Shown piece after piece: positions 13,423 to 20,072 of a stretch of 20,797 bases of DNA. Source of the stretch: a virus. Positions within the stretch are counted from its first letter, which is position 1; each line of letters starts with the position of its first letter. The notes under the pieces are model-generated. The model did no database searches. It was not told the DNA's origin and saw only the letters and a program-made list of their open reading frames with translations. The position numbers and the translations under genes were made by a program. The DNA is taken from IMG/VR virus record IMGVR_UViG_3300007162_000030, positions 1 to 20,797 of that record, one strand, 5' to 3'.

Positions 13423-16109
13423 TAGACAATTATCCCGTAAATATCACACAAGATTTTTCTAGAGGATGCTGCACTTGAACTAGGGCAAGTAGCCCCAAAT
13501 ACTGGAAGCTGCGTTCCAGACCCTGCAGATGAGCCAACCGTATCCTGTCCCATTGTAATTGGAGGCAACATGATTGGCTCCTTTCTTCTTACCCTGGAAA
13601 GAGGCTCCGGGGCATTAAGTGTAGGAGAAGCTCTTAATATTTGAAATTGATTGGGACTCTGATAAACAGTAGAAGTAGATCTGGCTAAACTATCATAAGG
13701 CTTACTATATGAAGTCTGGTCTATTTTTCTTATGAACTTACCAGAACTTTCATATCTTCTCATTTGGGGAATAAAAGGTTTACTCACTGACCCCATTGAC
13801 ATAGATCTAGGAGCCTTATATGAACTGCCCATAGAAGGGAAACTTCTACTAGAAATCGACATTGGCGATTTCATAGACATATTAGGCATGTTACTTCTCA
13901 TCCGCGTTGGCTGTCTCATAGACATATTATTACTAATATTTAAATTAGTTGATCTATTAGTAATATTATTAATTGAATTAATATTCATTGAGGGCATTTT
14001 TCTAGTGCCTGTCATTGAGGGCATATTGCGCATACCCCCAACAACCCCACCTGATTTCATTGCTTTTATTCCGGTTGTTATATTAACAGGTTTATTAGCA
14101 TTAGGTCCGGTGTTTAGCTTTAATGGATCTATTCCTAAGGAAAGTGCATTTTTTACACCGGCCTTATTGAGTACAACTTCTCCTGGTTGAAGAACAGCAG
14201 TCCCTCCACCCATGACCGGGAATGCTTGAGTATCTTTCCCGGCGCCAGATACTTTTACCCCATCTTTTTCCGTTACTAACCCAGAAAAAATTTGTCCTCC
14301 GGTAGAAAATGAACCAGGTCCCCCACCAGACATTGCGCCAGCGGCAAAACCAAACGCATTAGAAAGAACTTTACTTAATTCCTCTTGACTCATCCCGAAT
14401 CTTATATTTTTTTTATAACCTTCTGGATCAAGATCTCTATAAAGATCTAATGCGACTGCTCCCCATCCAGCAACAGGTATTCCACTAGCATAAGAAATGA
14501 GTGCTCCCTCAGTATCACCAGATAATAATCTTCCAGTCCCTTCTATTCCTCCAATTGCTGCTCCTAAAAATGGAATTAATGATGCTAGACGCTTACCTCC
14601 AATTTTTTCTGTTACCTTAGAAATAGGACCAGCTCCTGCTATTTTTGCAAATATGTTATCAGATCCTTTTACTACATCTCCTGTTATTTTATTACTGGCA
14701 GATCCTTTGCCTCGTAAAAACTCAAAAATTGAAGCCGCTTTTCCTACAGCTTTACCGCCACTGGTTGTAATAGTAGAAGGTTTTCTACTAGCAGCTTTAG
14801 CAGCCGCTTTTGTTGCAGACCCACCCTTCTTAAATATAAGTTTATCAATAAGAAGTTTTAAGGATCTTAATGTTTTAGCTGTCCCAATTAAAAATTGAAC
14901 AGTACCTAAAATAAACCCACCCAAAGGAGTCAAAAATAACAAAGAAAGACCCAGAATAGCCGGCCAGGCCATTTTTAAGAATTTACCTAAGGCATCAACT
15001 TTTTCTGAATTTTTTGGATCATTTACCCATTTAATAATTTCAGTAAAAGCCCTACCTAAAAATGTGTAAACAATAAAGTTAATAATTTTATCAATAATAG
15101 TTTTAAATGGAGAGAGCATTTTCTCTGCACCGGCTTTCATCAATGCTCCACCTGGAATACCACCATCCTTCTCCTCCATTTCTTGCTCTTTCTTAAGGCG
15201 AGTGGCCGACTCATTGGATCTTCGATCCATATCAAAAACTCGTTGGCCTAGTTTTAACTGTGAAGAAAGAACCTTGGCTATATTTGTAAGAGACTTATTG
15301 ATATTTAATAGTATATTATTGCTTATATTAGAAGACTCTGCGGTTGGTCCCGGTCTTGTTCTAGTTTGTGGTTGCGCTCGGGTAGAAGGGCTAACTAGAG
15401 TTGTTAATGATGGTCTTGGTGGAGGGGGTGGGGGGCTAACTTCATCATCTTCAATTACTCCCCTTTCTCTCTTTCTTTGATATTGCTGAGTTTCAACCAG
15501 AATTTGTGTCTTTGCTTCTGCTTTTTGTCCGGTTAAAGATTCAACAACAATATAAAGATCTCTCCGTCTTCTTATATCTTCTACTTCTATTGAACCACTT
15601 AAAGAAGATCTTGTAGTTACCCCTGGAATATTTGTTCGGGCTATTCGTACTGCATTTTTAGAGTTCCATGTTAATGTCGCGGAATCACCTTTTTGAACTC
15701 TTTTTTTATTTGCTTCAAGAGTTACTTCTGGTGGTTCTTTTTTTGCTGCGGCAGCCGGGATTGGATCGAGTAGAGGTCTAGCCGCTTGAGTTCTAGTATT
15801 TTTTTTCTCGCCTTCTATTAATTCGTTTAATTTTAATAAATCATCGAACTCTTTTTTTAATTTTTTGTGTACTACACCAACTTTATTTTTTAAATTATCT
15901 TTGGTTAAAGTTTCAACTTCTCTATCAGTTAATATTTGAGTTTCTTGTTCAAATAAAGTACCAACATATTCAACAGCCGCAGCGTAAAGATTAGAATTTT
16001 TTCTTATCTTTAATGGTTTTAAATTCTTATCAATAAAAGCTTCGGCCAGAAAAAAATTCTCCGGCCCTAGTATTTTTCTTAGTGATTCTAATTTGCTTTT
16101 AACTGACAT
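13422..16109 (-). CDS. Probable tail tape-measure / baseplate hub protein (gp29-like position)
   Basis: This 895-aa protein begins immediately after gp51 (TAA-ATG). Tail chaperones directly followed by a very long protein are the hallmark of a tape-measure gene, which is the role of gp29 in T4. Residues 1-110 are helical. Residues ~126-207 form an Ig-like beta domain (VTLEANKKRVQKGDSATLTW). A six-Pro run occurs at ~226-231. Residues ~262-315 are coiled-coil-like. Residues ~336-425 contain hydrophobic segments (IINFIVYTFLGRAFTEIIKW and AWPAILGLSLLFLTPLGGF) suitable for membrane insertion. Residues ~585-660 are Gly-rich with TAVLQPGEVVLNKAGV, common in tape measures. Residues ~690-775 are Met/Ser/Asn-rich low complexity, and the C-terminus has a Cys pair. 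The exact equivalence to gp29 is inferred from position. Confidence 0.65.
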   Translation of the reverse strand: MSVKSKLESLRKILGPENFFLAEAFIDKNLKPLKIRKNSNLYAAAVEYVGTLFEQETQILTDREVETLTKDNLKNKVGVVHKKLKKEFDDLLKLNELIEGEKKNTRTQAARPLLDPIPAAAAKKEPPEVTLEANKKRVQKGDSATLTWNSKNAVRIARTNIPGVTTRSSLSGSIEVEDIRRRRDLYIVVESLTGQKAEAKTQILVETQQYQRKRERGVIEDDEVSPPPPPPRPSLTTLVSPSTRAQPQTRTRPGPTAESSNISNNILLNINKSLTNIAKVLSSQLKLGQRVFDMDRRSNESATRLKKEQEMEEKDGGIPGGALMKAGAEKMLSPFKTIIDKIINFIVYTFLGRAFTEIIKWVNDPKNSEKVDALGKFLKMAWPAILGLSLLFLTPLGGFILGTVQFLIGTAKTLRSLKLLIDKLIFKKGGSATKAAAKAASRKPSTITTSGGKAVGKAASIFEFLRGKGSASNKITGDVVKGSDNIFAKIAGAGPISKVTEKIGGKRLASLIPFLGAAIGGIEGTGRLLSGDTEGALISYASGIPVAGWGAVALDLYRDLDPEGYKKNIRFGMSQEELSKVLSNAFGFAAGAMSGGGPGSFSTGGQIFSGLVTEKDGVKVSGAGKDTQAFPVMGGGTAVLQPGEVVLNKAGVKNALSLGIDPLKLNTGPNANKPVNITTGIKAMKSGGVVGGMRNMPSMTGTRKMPSMNINSINNITNRSTNLNISNNMSMRQPTRMRSNMPNMSMKSPMSISSRSFPSMGSSYKAPRSMSMGSVSKPFIPQMRRYESSGKFIRKIDQTSYSKPYDSLARSTSTVYQSPNQFQILRASPTLNAPEPLSRVRRKEPIMLPPITMGQDTVGSSAGSGTQLPVFGATCPSSSAASSRKILCDIYGIIV
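13986..14024 (-). repeat. Short direct repeat encoding a MPSM unit in the tape-measure-like gene
   Basis: The 12-mer CATTGAGGGCAT (plus strand) occurs at 13986-13997 and again at 14013-14024, 27 nt apart, which is exactly nine codons. It encodes the repeated MPSM within a Met-rich region. It looks like local duplication inside low-complexity coding sequence. Confidence 0.6.
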
Positions 16110-16292
16110 TTATTGTGATAAGGATTTTTGTTTTTGTTCTTCCTCTTCAATATGTTGATTCAACATTATTACATAAAGTTCGCGTTCAAAAGGCATAAAA
16201 TTTTCTATTTCGGCTATTGACCATTTGTGAAATTGGGCCAGGCTAAAATTAATTTTATAATAATTCATTAAGTCAATATGACTTAAACTCAA
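16110..16292 (-). CDS. 51: gp51-like tail/baseplate hub assembly protein, probably made by -1 frameshift from gp26
   Basis: This 60-codon frame reads LSLSHIDLMNYYKINFSLAQ, then FHKWSIAEIENFMPFERELY and VIMLNQHIEEEEQKQ. Position right after gp26 and before the tape-measure gene, small size and the FMPFERELYV helix fit the gp51 type hub-assembly factors. The frame opens at a TTG overlapping the gp26 TGA (TTGA) and has no Shine-Dalgarno at proper distance. The first ATG is at codon 9 (16268) and also lacks one. A -1 slip at the heptamer 16295-16301 enters exactly this frame one codon (Arg) before the TTG and gives a 300-aa gp26-gp51 fusion. I therefore favour expression as a fusion, with separate TTG initiation as the alternative. 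Its stop is immediately followed by the tape-measure ATG. Confidence 0.65.
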   Translation of the reverse strand: MSLSHIDLMNYYKINFSLAQFHKWSIAEIENFMPFERELYVIMLNQHIEEEEQKQKSLSQ

Positions 16293-16313
16293 CCGAAAAA
16301 ATCTGATAACCCT
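16268..16313 (-). promoter_or_regulatory. Candidate programmed -1 ribosomal frameshift signal (gp26 to gp51)
   Basis: Read on the minus strand, there are three elements in order. AGGG at 16313-16310 resembles an internal Shine-Dalgarno. Eight nt later the heptamer T-TTT-TTC occupies 16301-16295, in the X-XXY-YYZ register of the gp26 frame (GAT TTT TTC GGT TGA). After an 8-nt spacer, a perfect 8-bp stem (TTAAGTCA and TGACTTAA, 3-nt loop TAT) lies at 16286-16268. The -1 frame is the gp51 frame. This matches the architecture of known bacterial and phage -1 sites (dnaX, lambda G/GT). The stem is AT-rich, so its stimulatory strength is uncertain. Confidence 0.7.
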
Positions 16314-17011
16314 GCCAAAGTAATTTCACTTTCAACTTTAGTTTCTGGATTTTTAATCTTGATCTTATGCTCTAACTTAGGCATAGTTTCAAAGAACTTT
16401 TCAATCTCACCAAATTGGGTTGAATTGAAATTTTCTATAAAATCCACAATTTCTTTGAGTGTAACATCAGCAGATGTCCAAACTTCTTCTTCACTGTAAA
16501 TTGTATCCACGCAAGAAGCAATTAGTTCAATAGATTGTTCTAACTGATTTTTTCTGTCGTCAAAACTAAAGTTGGACTTAATAAATTGCTCCAGAGATGG
16601 ATATTTCATTTCCATCATTAGTGTATCATTGATCTTTATTTTGTTTGTGTGGGTTGGATCTTTTTTGATTTTAATTTCATCAATAAAAATCTTTGTTTTT
16701 ACATATGTTTCGCCATCATCTGGACAAAGAAGTTGTAATTCAATTTCTTCGCCTACGGCTTTACCGCGAATATTAAGAAAGAGATATTCAATATCAAAAG
16801 TTGGTAAAGTTTCAATATCTAAATTTTCACCTTTTACACAACTAGAAAGTACATTTTTAACCGCGTTAGACATTTCCGAAACATCTTCAGACTCAAGAGC
16901 AAGAAGAAGAACTTTTTCTTCTTTTACAACAAACGGGCGATACTTTACTTTTTTTCCATTCGATGGAAGTTCAAGAAAATATTCAGGGGCATTAATAACG
17001 GGAAGAGGCAT
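16289..17011 (-). CDS. 26: Baseplate hub assembly protein gp26-like (tail chaperone)
   Basis: This 240-aa protein resembles the T4 gp26-type baseplate family (T4_baseplate). It starts MPLPVINAPEYFLELPSNGK, followed by KVKYRPFVVKEEKVLLLALE, then a conserved-looking LPTFDIEYLFLNIRGKAVGEEI and a middle segment with CPDDGETY. The C-terminal half is helical (LEQFIKSNFSFDDRKNQLEQ, EIVDFIENFNSTQFGEIEKF) and ends GLSDFFG. In T4, gp26 is needed to build the central hub and is thought to act as an assembly factor. Here it directly precedes gp51 and the tape-measure gene, the usual place of tail chaperones. The last codons contain the frameshift signal described at 16268-16313. No clear Shine-Dalgarno precedes the ATG. 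A late-promoter-like ACTAAATA lies about 31 nt upstream. Confidence 0.8.
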   Translation of the reverse strand: MPLPVINAPEYFLELPSNGKKVKYRPFVVKEEKVLLLALESEDVSEMSNAVKNVLSSCVKGENLDIETLPTFDIEYLFLNIRGKAVGEEIELQLLCPDDGETYVKTKIFIDEIKIKKDPTHTNKIKINDTLMMEMKYPSLEQFIKSNFSFDDRKNQLEQSIELIASCVDTIYSEEEVWTSADVTLKEIVDFIENFNSTQFGEIEKFFETMPKLEHKIKIKNPETKVESEITLAGLSDFFG

Positions 17012-17041
17012 TTTAAAAATTATGAAGAATAACTATGATAT

Positions 17042-17049
17042 TATTTAGT
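17042..17049 (-). promoter_or_regulatory. Late-promoter-like box ACTAAATA before gp26
   Basis: The minus strand reads ACTAAATAA, with the TAAATA core of T4-type late promoters. It lies in the 52-nt gap after the gp54-like gene and about 30 nt before the gp26 ATG. The CTAAATAA octamer is shared with the site before the large structural gene at 3607. Nothing else is evident in this gap. Confidence 0.35.
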
Positions 17050-17063
17050 GCCTATACGTTAGG

Positions 17064-17723
17064 TTATGGTCTAGAAGTAGGTTGAAGTGGGCCAGTCTCA
17101 GTAGATAAAACATATCTCAAATAAGAAAAAGATACTGTATATTTTAACAATTGAGAAGACTCATAAGAAACTGGGGTTGATGCAATTGAAAGAGGAAACG
17201 CACCAATAAAGTCATATTTTAAATATTTTCGGCTTGTGTTATAATCTTTCTCAAATTTATAAATGGTTAAAGCCTTTGCTATGTAATCTTCAGGGAAATT
17301 GACCCGGTAGAAATAATTAGTTGTACTTTGATCATTTAAACTATCTTCCCCGACGATATAAGAAATCCAATTTTCAAAAAATAAAATAACTGAATAGTAA
17401 TCTCCCGCTCCCGCTCCAGAATTATCTACATAAAAAGAAAAGTCTGCACGGTTATCATATGATCTTCTATATGCATAATTTTCAGTGACGCCAGTATAAG
17501 AATCAGTTAAAGTGGCAGTTTGTAATGTTGATCCTGGAAGAGAAGCATCACAGCAACTTATGTTTATTTTTTCTTCGATAATTGGTGTTATATTAAGTTT
17601 ACGGCCTCGAATGAATTTTTTTACATTTTCTGGTGGAGTAAATACGCATTCAAAATGGCTGGTTGTAGCAGGCCGCAAAAGTTTAGATTTAATTTCCGAT
17701 AAAGTTCTAATTTTTGGGGCCAT
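17064..17723 (-). CDS. Tail-tube-fold baseplate protein (gp54-like tube initiator)
   Basis: This 219-aa protein has the texture of a T4 tail-tube-fold protein. The N-terminus (MAPKIRTLSEIKSKLLRPAT followed by HFECVFTPP) is followed by ISCCDASLPGSTLQTATLTD, a common early strand/loop of tube proteins. A central beta section follows (RADFSFYVDN, SVILFFENWISYIVG). The C-terminal strands are KYDFIGAFPLSIASTPVSYE and LLKYTVSFSYLRYVL. In T4, gp54 and gp48 are two baseplate proteins with the tube fold that start tube polymerisation. Since a gp48-like gene is present on the other arm, gp54 is the best guess, though this protein is shorter than T4 gp54 (320 aa). A tube protein gp19 paralogue is the alternative. 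It is the first gene of the leftward unit. The ATG has no obvious ribosome-binding site. Confidence 0.6.
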   Translation of the reverse strand: MAPKIRTLSEIKSKLLRPATTSHFECVFTPPENVKKFIRGRKLNITPIIEEKINISCCDASLPGSTLQTATLTDSYTGVTENYAYRRSYDNRADFSFYVDNSGAGAGDYYSVILFFENWISYIVGEDSLNDQSTTNYFYRVNFPEDYIAKALTIYKFEKDYNTSRKYLKYDFIGAFPLSIASTPVSYESSQLLKYTVSFSYLRYVLSTETGPLQPTSRP

Positions 17724-17724
17724 T

Positions 17725-17732
17725 TATAAATA
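17725..17732 (+). promoter_or_regulatory. T4-type late promoter TATAAATA (rightward)
   Basis: This is an exact match to the T4 late -10 octamer on the plus strand, placed in the 38-bp divergent gap. Transcription would start near 17738-17740, leaving a leader of about 20-25 nt before the gp4 start. Confidence 0.6.
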
Positions 17733-17747
17733 ACTATTGTTAATAAG

Positions 17748-17755
17748 TATTTATT
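17748..17755 (-). promoter_or_regulatory. Late promoter-like AATAAATA (leftward)
   Basis: On the minus strand this reads AATAAATA, one base from the T4 late octamer and matching the NATAAATA form. It would start transcription near 17741 and serve the leftward hub operon starting at 17723. Its ATAAATA forms an inverted repeat with the rightward box, 15 bp apart. Confidence 0.5.
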
Positions 17756-17761
17756 ATACCT

Positions 17762-18202
17762 TTGACCAATTATCTTCAGGGATTATTTAAACCAAAAAAT
17801 CCACAAAAATACATTGGCGATATAAACCAAATTGTATTTAGATCTTCATGGGAATTAAGAGCATTCAAATGGGCTGATGAAACTGAGAGCATCCTAGAAT
17901 GGTCATCCGAACCATTTCCAATAAAATATTTTGACTATTCGACCAATAAAGTTAGAAGATATTTCCCTGATTTATTTCTAAAAATAAAAAACAAAGAAGG
18001 AGTAATTGAATCTTATATTGTAGAAATAAAACCCGAAAAGCAAACAATACCACCGAAAAGAGGAAAAAAGAGAACTTCTACTTACTTAAATGAAGTTGCT
18101 ACGTATGAAAAAAATATTTCTAAGTGGAATCAAGCAAAGCAATTTTGTGAATCAAATAATATACTATTCAAGGTAATAACAGAAAAGCAATTAGGAATCT
18201 AA
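17762..18202 (+). CDS. 4: Head completion protein gp4-like (nuclease-like fold)
   Basis: This 146-aa protein is close to T4 gp4 in length (about 150 aa) and pattern: FKPKNPQKYIGDINQIVFRS, SWELRAFKWAD, WSSEPFPIKYF, RRYFPDLFLKIK, YIVEIKPEKQTIPPK. The arrangement Glu31, Asp70, Glu88-x-Lys90 is the signature of a PD-(D/E)XK nuclease-type fold. In T4, gp4 is required to complete filled heads before tail joining. The protein contains no internal Met, and the in-frame stop at 17744 leaves TTG at 17762 as the best start. ATT (17753) and ATA (17756) are less likely. No clear ribosome-binding site is present. It is the first gene of the rightward unit and is followed after one base by the 192-aa gene. 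Confidence 0.85.
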   Translation: MTNYLQGLFKPKNPQKYIGDINQIVFRSSWELRAFKWADETESILEWSSEPFPIKYFDYSTNKVRRYFPDLFLKIKNKEGVIESYIVEIKPEKQTIPPKRGKKRTSTYLNEVATYEKNISKWNQAKQFCESNNILFKVITEKQLGI

Positions 18203-18203
18203 A

Positions 18204-18782
18204 ATGGGAATTTTATCTAATATTGCAACAAGAGCCTGGAGTGCTGTTGGTAAAATTTTAACTTATTTTGGTCGCTTAGCAGATGCAAAAAGAAGAAAAA
18301 TTGACAGCGATGAACAGAGAATTGTTTTTCTTGCAAAGCAGCAAAAAAGAGATCCAGAAGAATTTGTAGATTATAAAACAGCAAGACAGGAAAAAGAAAA
18401 AATAAACAAGCTCAAGGAGCTTTCAGAAAATATTCCTAGTGGATATGATCCAAATTATTATTTTAAAACTTTAATTACAGTACTAGCTACTCTAAACAGA
18501 ACTTCTCAATCTTTCCAGTTAAATCAAATTTATACATTTAAATATGTTGGAAGAACCCCAGAATGGTATGACCTAAATCCTGTTGTTTTGGTCACAAGTG
18601 CTAGTGGTTTATATTTTGAGGGAGTTAATTTCCATTGGAAAGACGCGCCTTCTTATGTTGAATCACCTTTTAGAAAATATAGATTCGACAGAGTGCAATC
18701 AAAGTTCTACAAAATTAATCCAGATGAACTAGATTATGTTTTAAAAATTCCAACTTTTTATCCGATTAAAGTAAATAAATAA
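18204..18782 (+). CDS. Hypothetical virion-associated protein (192 aa)
   Basis: I do not recognise this 192-aa protein with certainty. Residues 1-25 are hydrophobic/amphipathic (MGILSNIATRAWSAVGKILT followed by YFGRLADAKRR). A long charged helical segment follows (to ~80). The C-terminal domain is beta-rich, with SFQLNQIYTFKYVGRTPEWY, DLNPVVLVTSASGLYFEGVN, FHWKDAPSYVESPFRKYRF and SKFYKINPDELDYVLKIPTF. The YDxNP...GLYFxGxNxHW pattern resembles small structural proteins of T4-like marine phages that I recall, none with a firm function. It sits one base after gp4 (TAA-A-ATG) and before gp48, so it is probably a head-tail connection or baseplate component. No enzyme motif is visible. Confidence 0.75.
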   Translation: MGILSNIATRAWSAVGKILTYFGRLADAKRRKIDSDEQRIVFLAKQQKRDPEEFVDYKTARQEKEKINKLKELSENIPSGYDPNYYFKTLITVLATLNRTSQSFQLNQIYTFKYVGRTPEWYDLNPVVLVTSASGLYFEGVNFHWKDAPSYVESPFRKYRFDRVQSKFYKINPDELDYVLKIPTFYPIKVNK

Positions 18783-18800
18783 TTAAAATATAACAAATAA

Positions 18801-20072
18801 ATGGGCGAAAACAACGAAGGTTATTCCCGAGAATTTTTACTGAATAACAAAACATACAGAGTAAAAAAAGAAGGATCGATCATTGAAAGAAAATCTGGGG
18901 AAAATTGGGTAAATATCGGCACTATGAGCCCAGGTGGCGGGCTAAGTCCAACTAATGATGCCACGGAACAAGAGGTAAAAAATTTTGAGAGCCTTGTCAA
19001 AGAAGGTAAAAAAGCAATCGCGGGACCAACTGCAACTGAAGAGACTATTGTTTATCGGGGAGTACAAGATCCAAAAACAAAAAAAACAACCCCATTTAAT
19101 ACAATAAAAGTATATCCAAAAAACATGAGTCCAAAACAAGATAGGATGGAATTTAGTGTTTGGCAATATGCAGATAGGACAATACAAAAAACAGTGTCAG
19201 ATGCTATTGCATTTGGTAGTACAAGAAGAGCCACTGCAGAAACTGGCTATAATCGGGTCACCTCAGCTGGATTCGTTTATTTACCTATTAATAAAGTTGC
19301 TGATACAAATTCAGTTGATTGGCAAGAGGATCGGATTAATGAATTACAAAGACAGCTGGCTAACATATCTTTAGGGGTGTCGTTGGGGTCTGGTGACAGG
19401 CAAGGGGTTGAAAATGAAGTAGGGGGGTTTGATCCTTATACTAGATTTGCCACAGGAACCCCGGCTGGTAATCTCATACGAACATTTCTTGCAGGGCAGG
19501 CGGTACAAGTTAATAATCTTTTAACTCGTGCAACGGGTAGTACATTAAACCCCAACCTAGAGTTGCTTTTTAATGGTCCGCAATTAAGACAATTTTCTTT
19601 TTCATTTGATTTATTCGCAAAAGGAACACAAGAAGCTACAATTATTAAAGATATAATTTATTTTTTTAAGGCATATATGGCCGTAAGAGATACGATAGGG
19701 GATATCGGTCAATTTGGCCCGTCAACTGAAAATCAACAGAGTACGTTAGAACCACAAACTTCTTCTGTGGGTGTATTTTTAAATTCACCCTATGTGTTTA
19801 GAGTTAAATATATTAAAGGAAATAAAGATGATAAATCAAAAGAAATTACTGGCCCGGAAAATTCCATAGAACATCCCTCAATCGGGAAAATAAAAATGTG
19901 TGCTCTTCAAAGTTGCACTGTAGATTATACACCGCTTGGAACTTATATGACTTTTAATGATGAGTCGGATCCAGAGGCAACAATGGTCATGTATAGAATT
20001 ACATTGCAGTTTAAAGAGCTGACTCCGATTTATGCTTCTGATTATGAAGGCACTCACCCAATAGGATACTAA
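18801..20072 (+). CDS. 48: Baseplate tail tube cap gp48-like
   Basis: This 423-aa protein is longer than T4 gp48 (364 aa). Diagnostic regions are in the second half: LNPNLELLFNGPQLRQFSFS, FDLFAKGTQEATIIKDIIYF, FKAYMAVRD, VGVFLNSPYVFRVKYIKGN, CALQSCTVDYTPLGTYMTFN and MYRITLQFKELTPIYASDY. Together they give the beta-barrel and end pattern of gp48 tube-cap proteins. The first ~110 residues are a hydrophilic Lys/Glu/Thr-rich extension that could explain the extra length. In T4, gp48 with gp54 forms the two rings on top of the hub from which the tube and sheath grow. It starts 18 nt after the 192-aa gene, preceded by AACAAATAA. Its stop shares a base with the gp53 ATG (TAATG). Confidence 0.8.
   Translation: MGENNEGYSREFLLNNKTYRVKKEGSIIERKSGENWVNIGTMSPGGGLSPTNDATEQEVKNFESLVKEGKKAIAGPTATEETIVYRGVQDPKTKKTTPFNTIKVYPKNMSPKQDRMEFSVWQYADRTIQKTVSDAIAFGSTRRATAETGYNRVTSAGFVYLPINKVADTNSVDWQEDRINELQRQLANISLGVSLGSGDRQGVENEVGGFDPYTRFATGTPAGNLIRTFLAGQAVQVNNLLTRATGSTLNPNLELLFNGPQLRQFSFSFDLFAKGTQEATIIKDIIYFFKAYMAVRDTIGDIGQFGPSTENQQSTLEPQTSSVGVFLNSPYVFRVKYIKGNKDDKSKEITGPENSIEHPSIGKIKMCALQSCTVDYTPLGTYMTFNDESDPEATMVMYRITLQFKELTPIYASDYEGTHPIGY

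Noticed and set aside
15410-15440. G/C-homopolymer-rich stretch considered as a possible frameshift hotspot
   Set aside because: It encodes a six-Pro run in a Pro-rich linker and the reading frame stays open on both sides.
16572-17048. Plus-strand open frame (158 aa) opposite gp26
   Set aside because: gp26 on the minus strand is recognisable and coupled to its neighbours; the plus frame has no family features.
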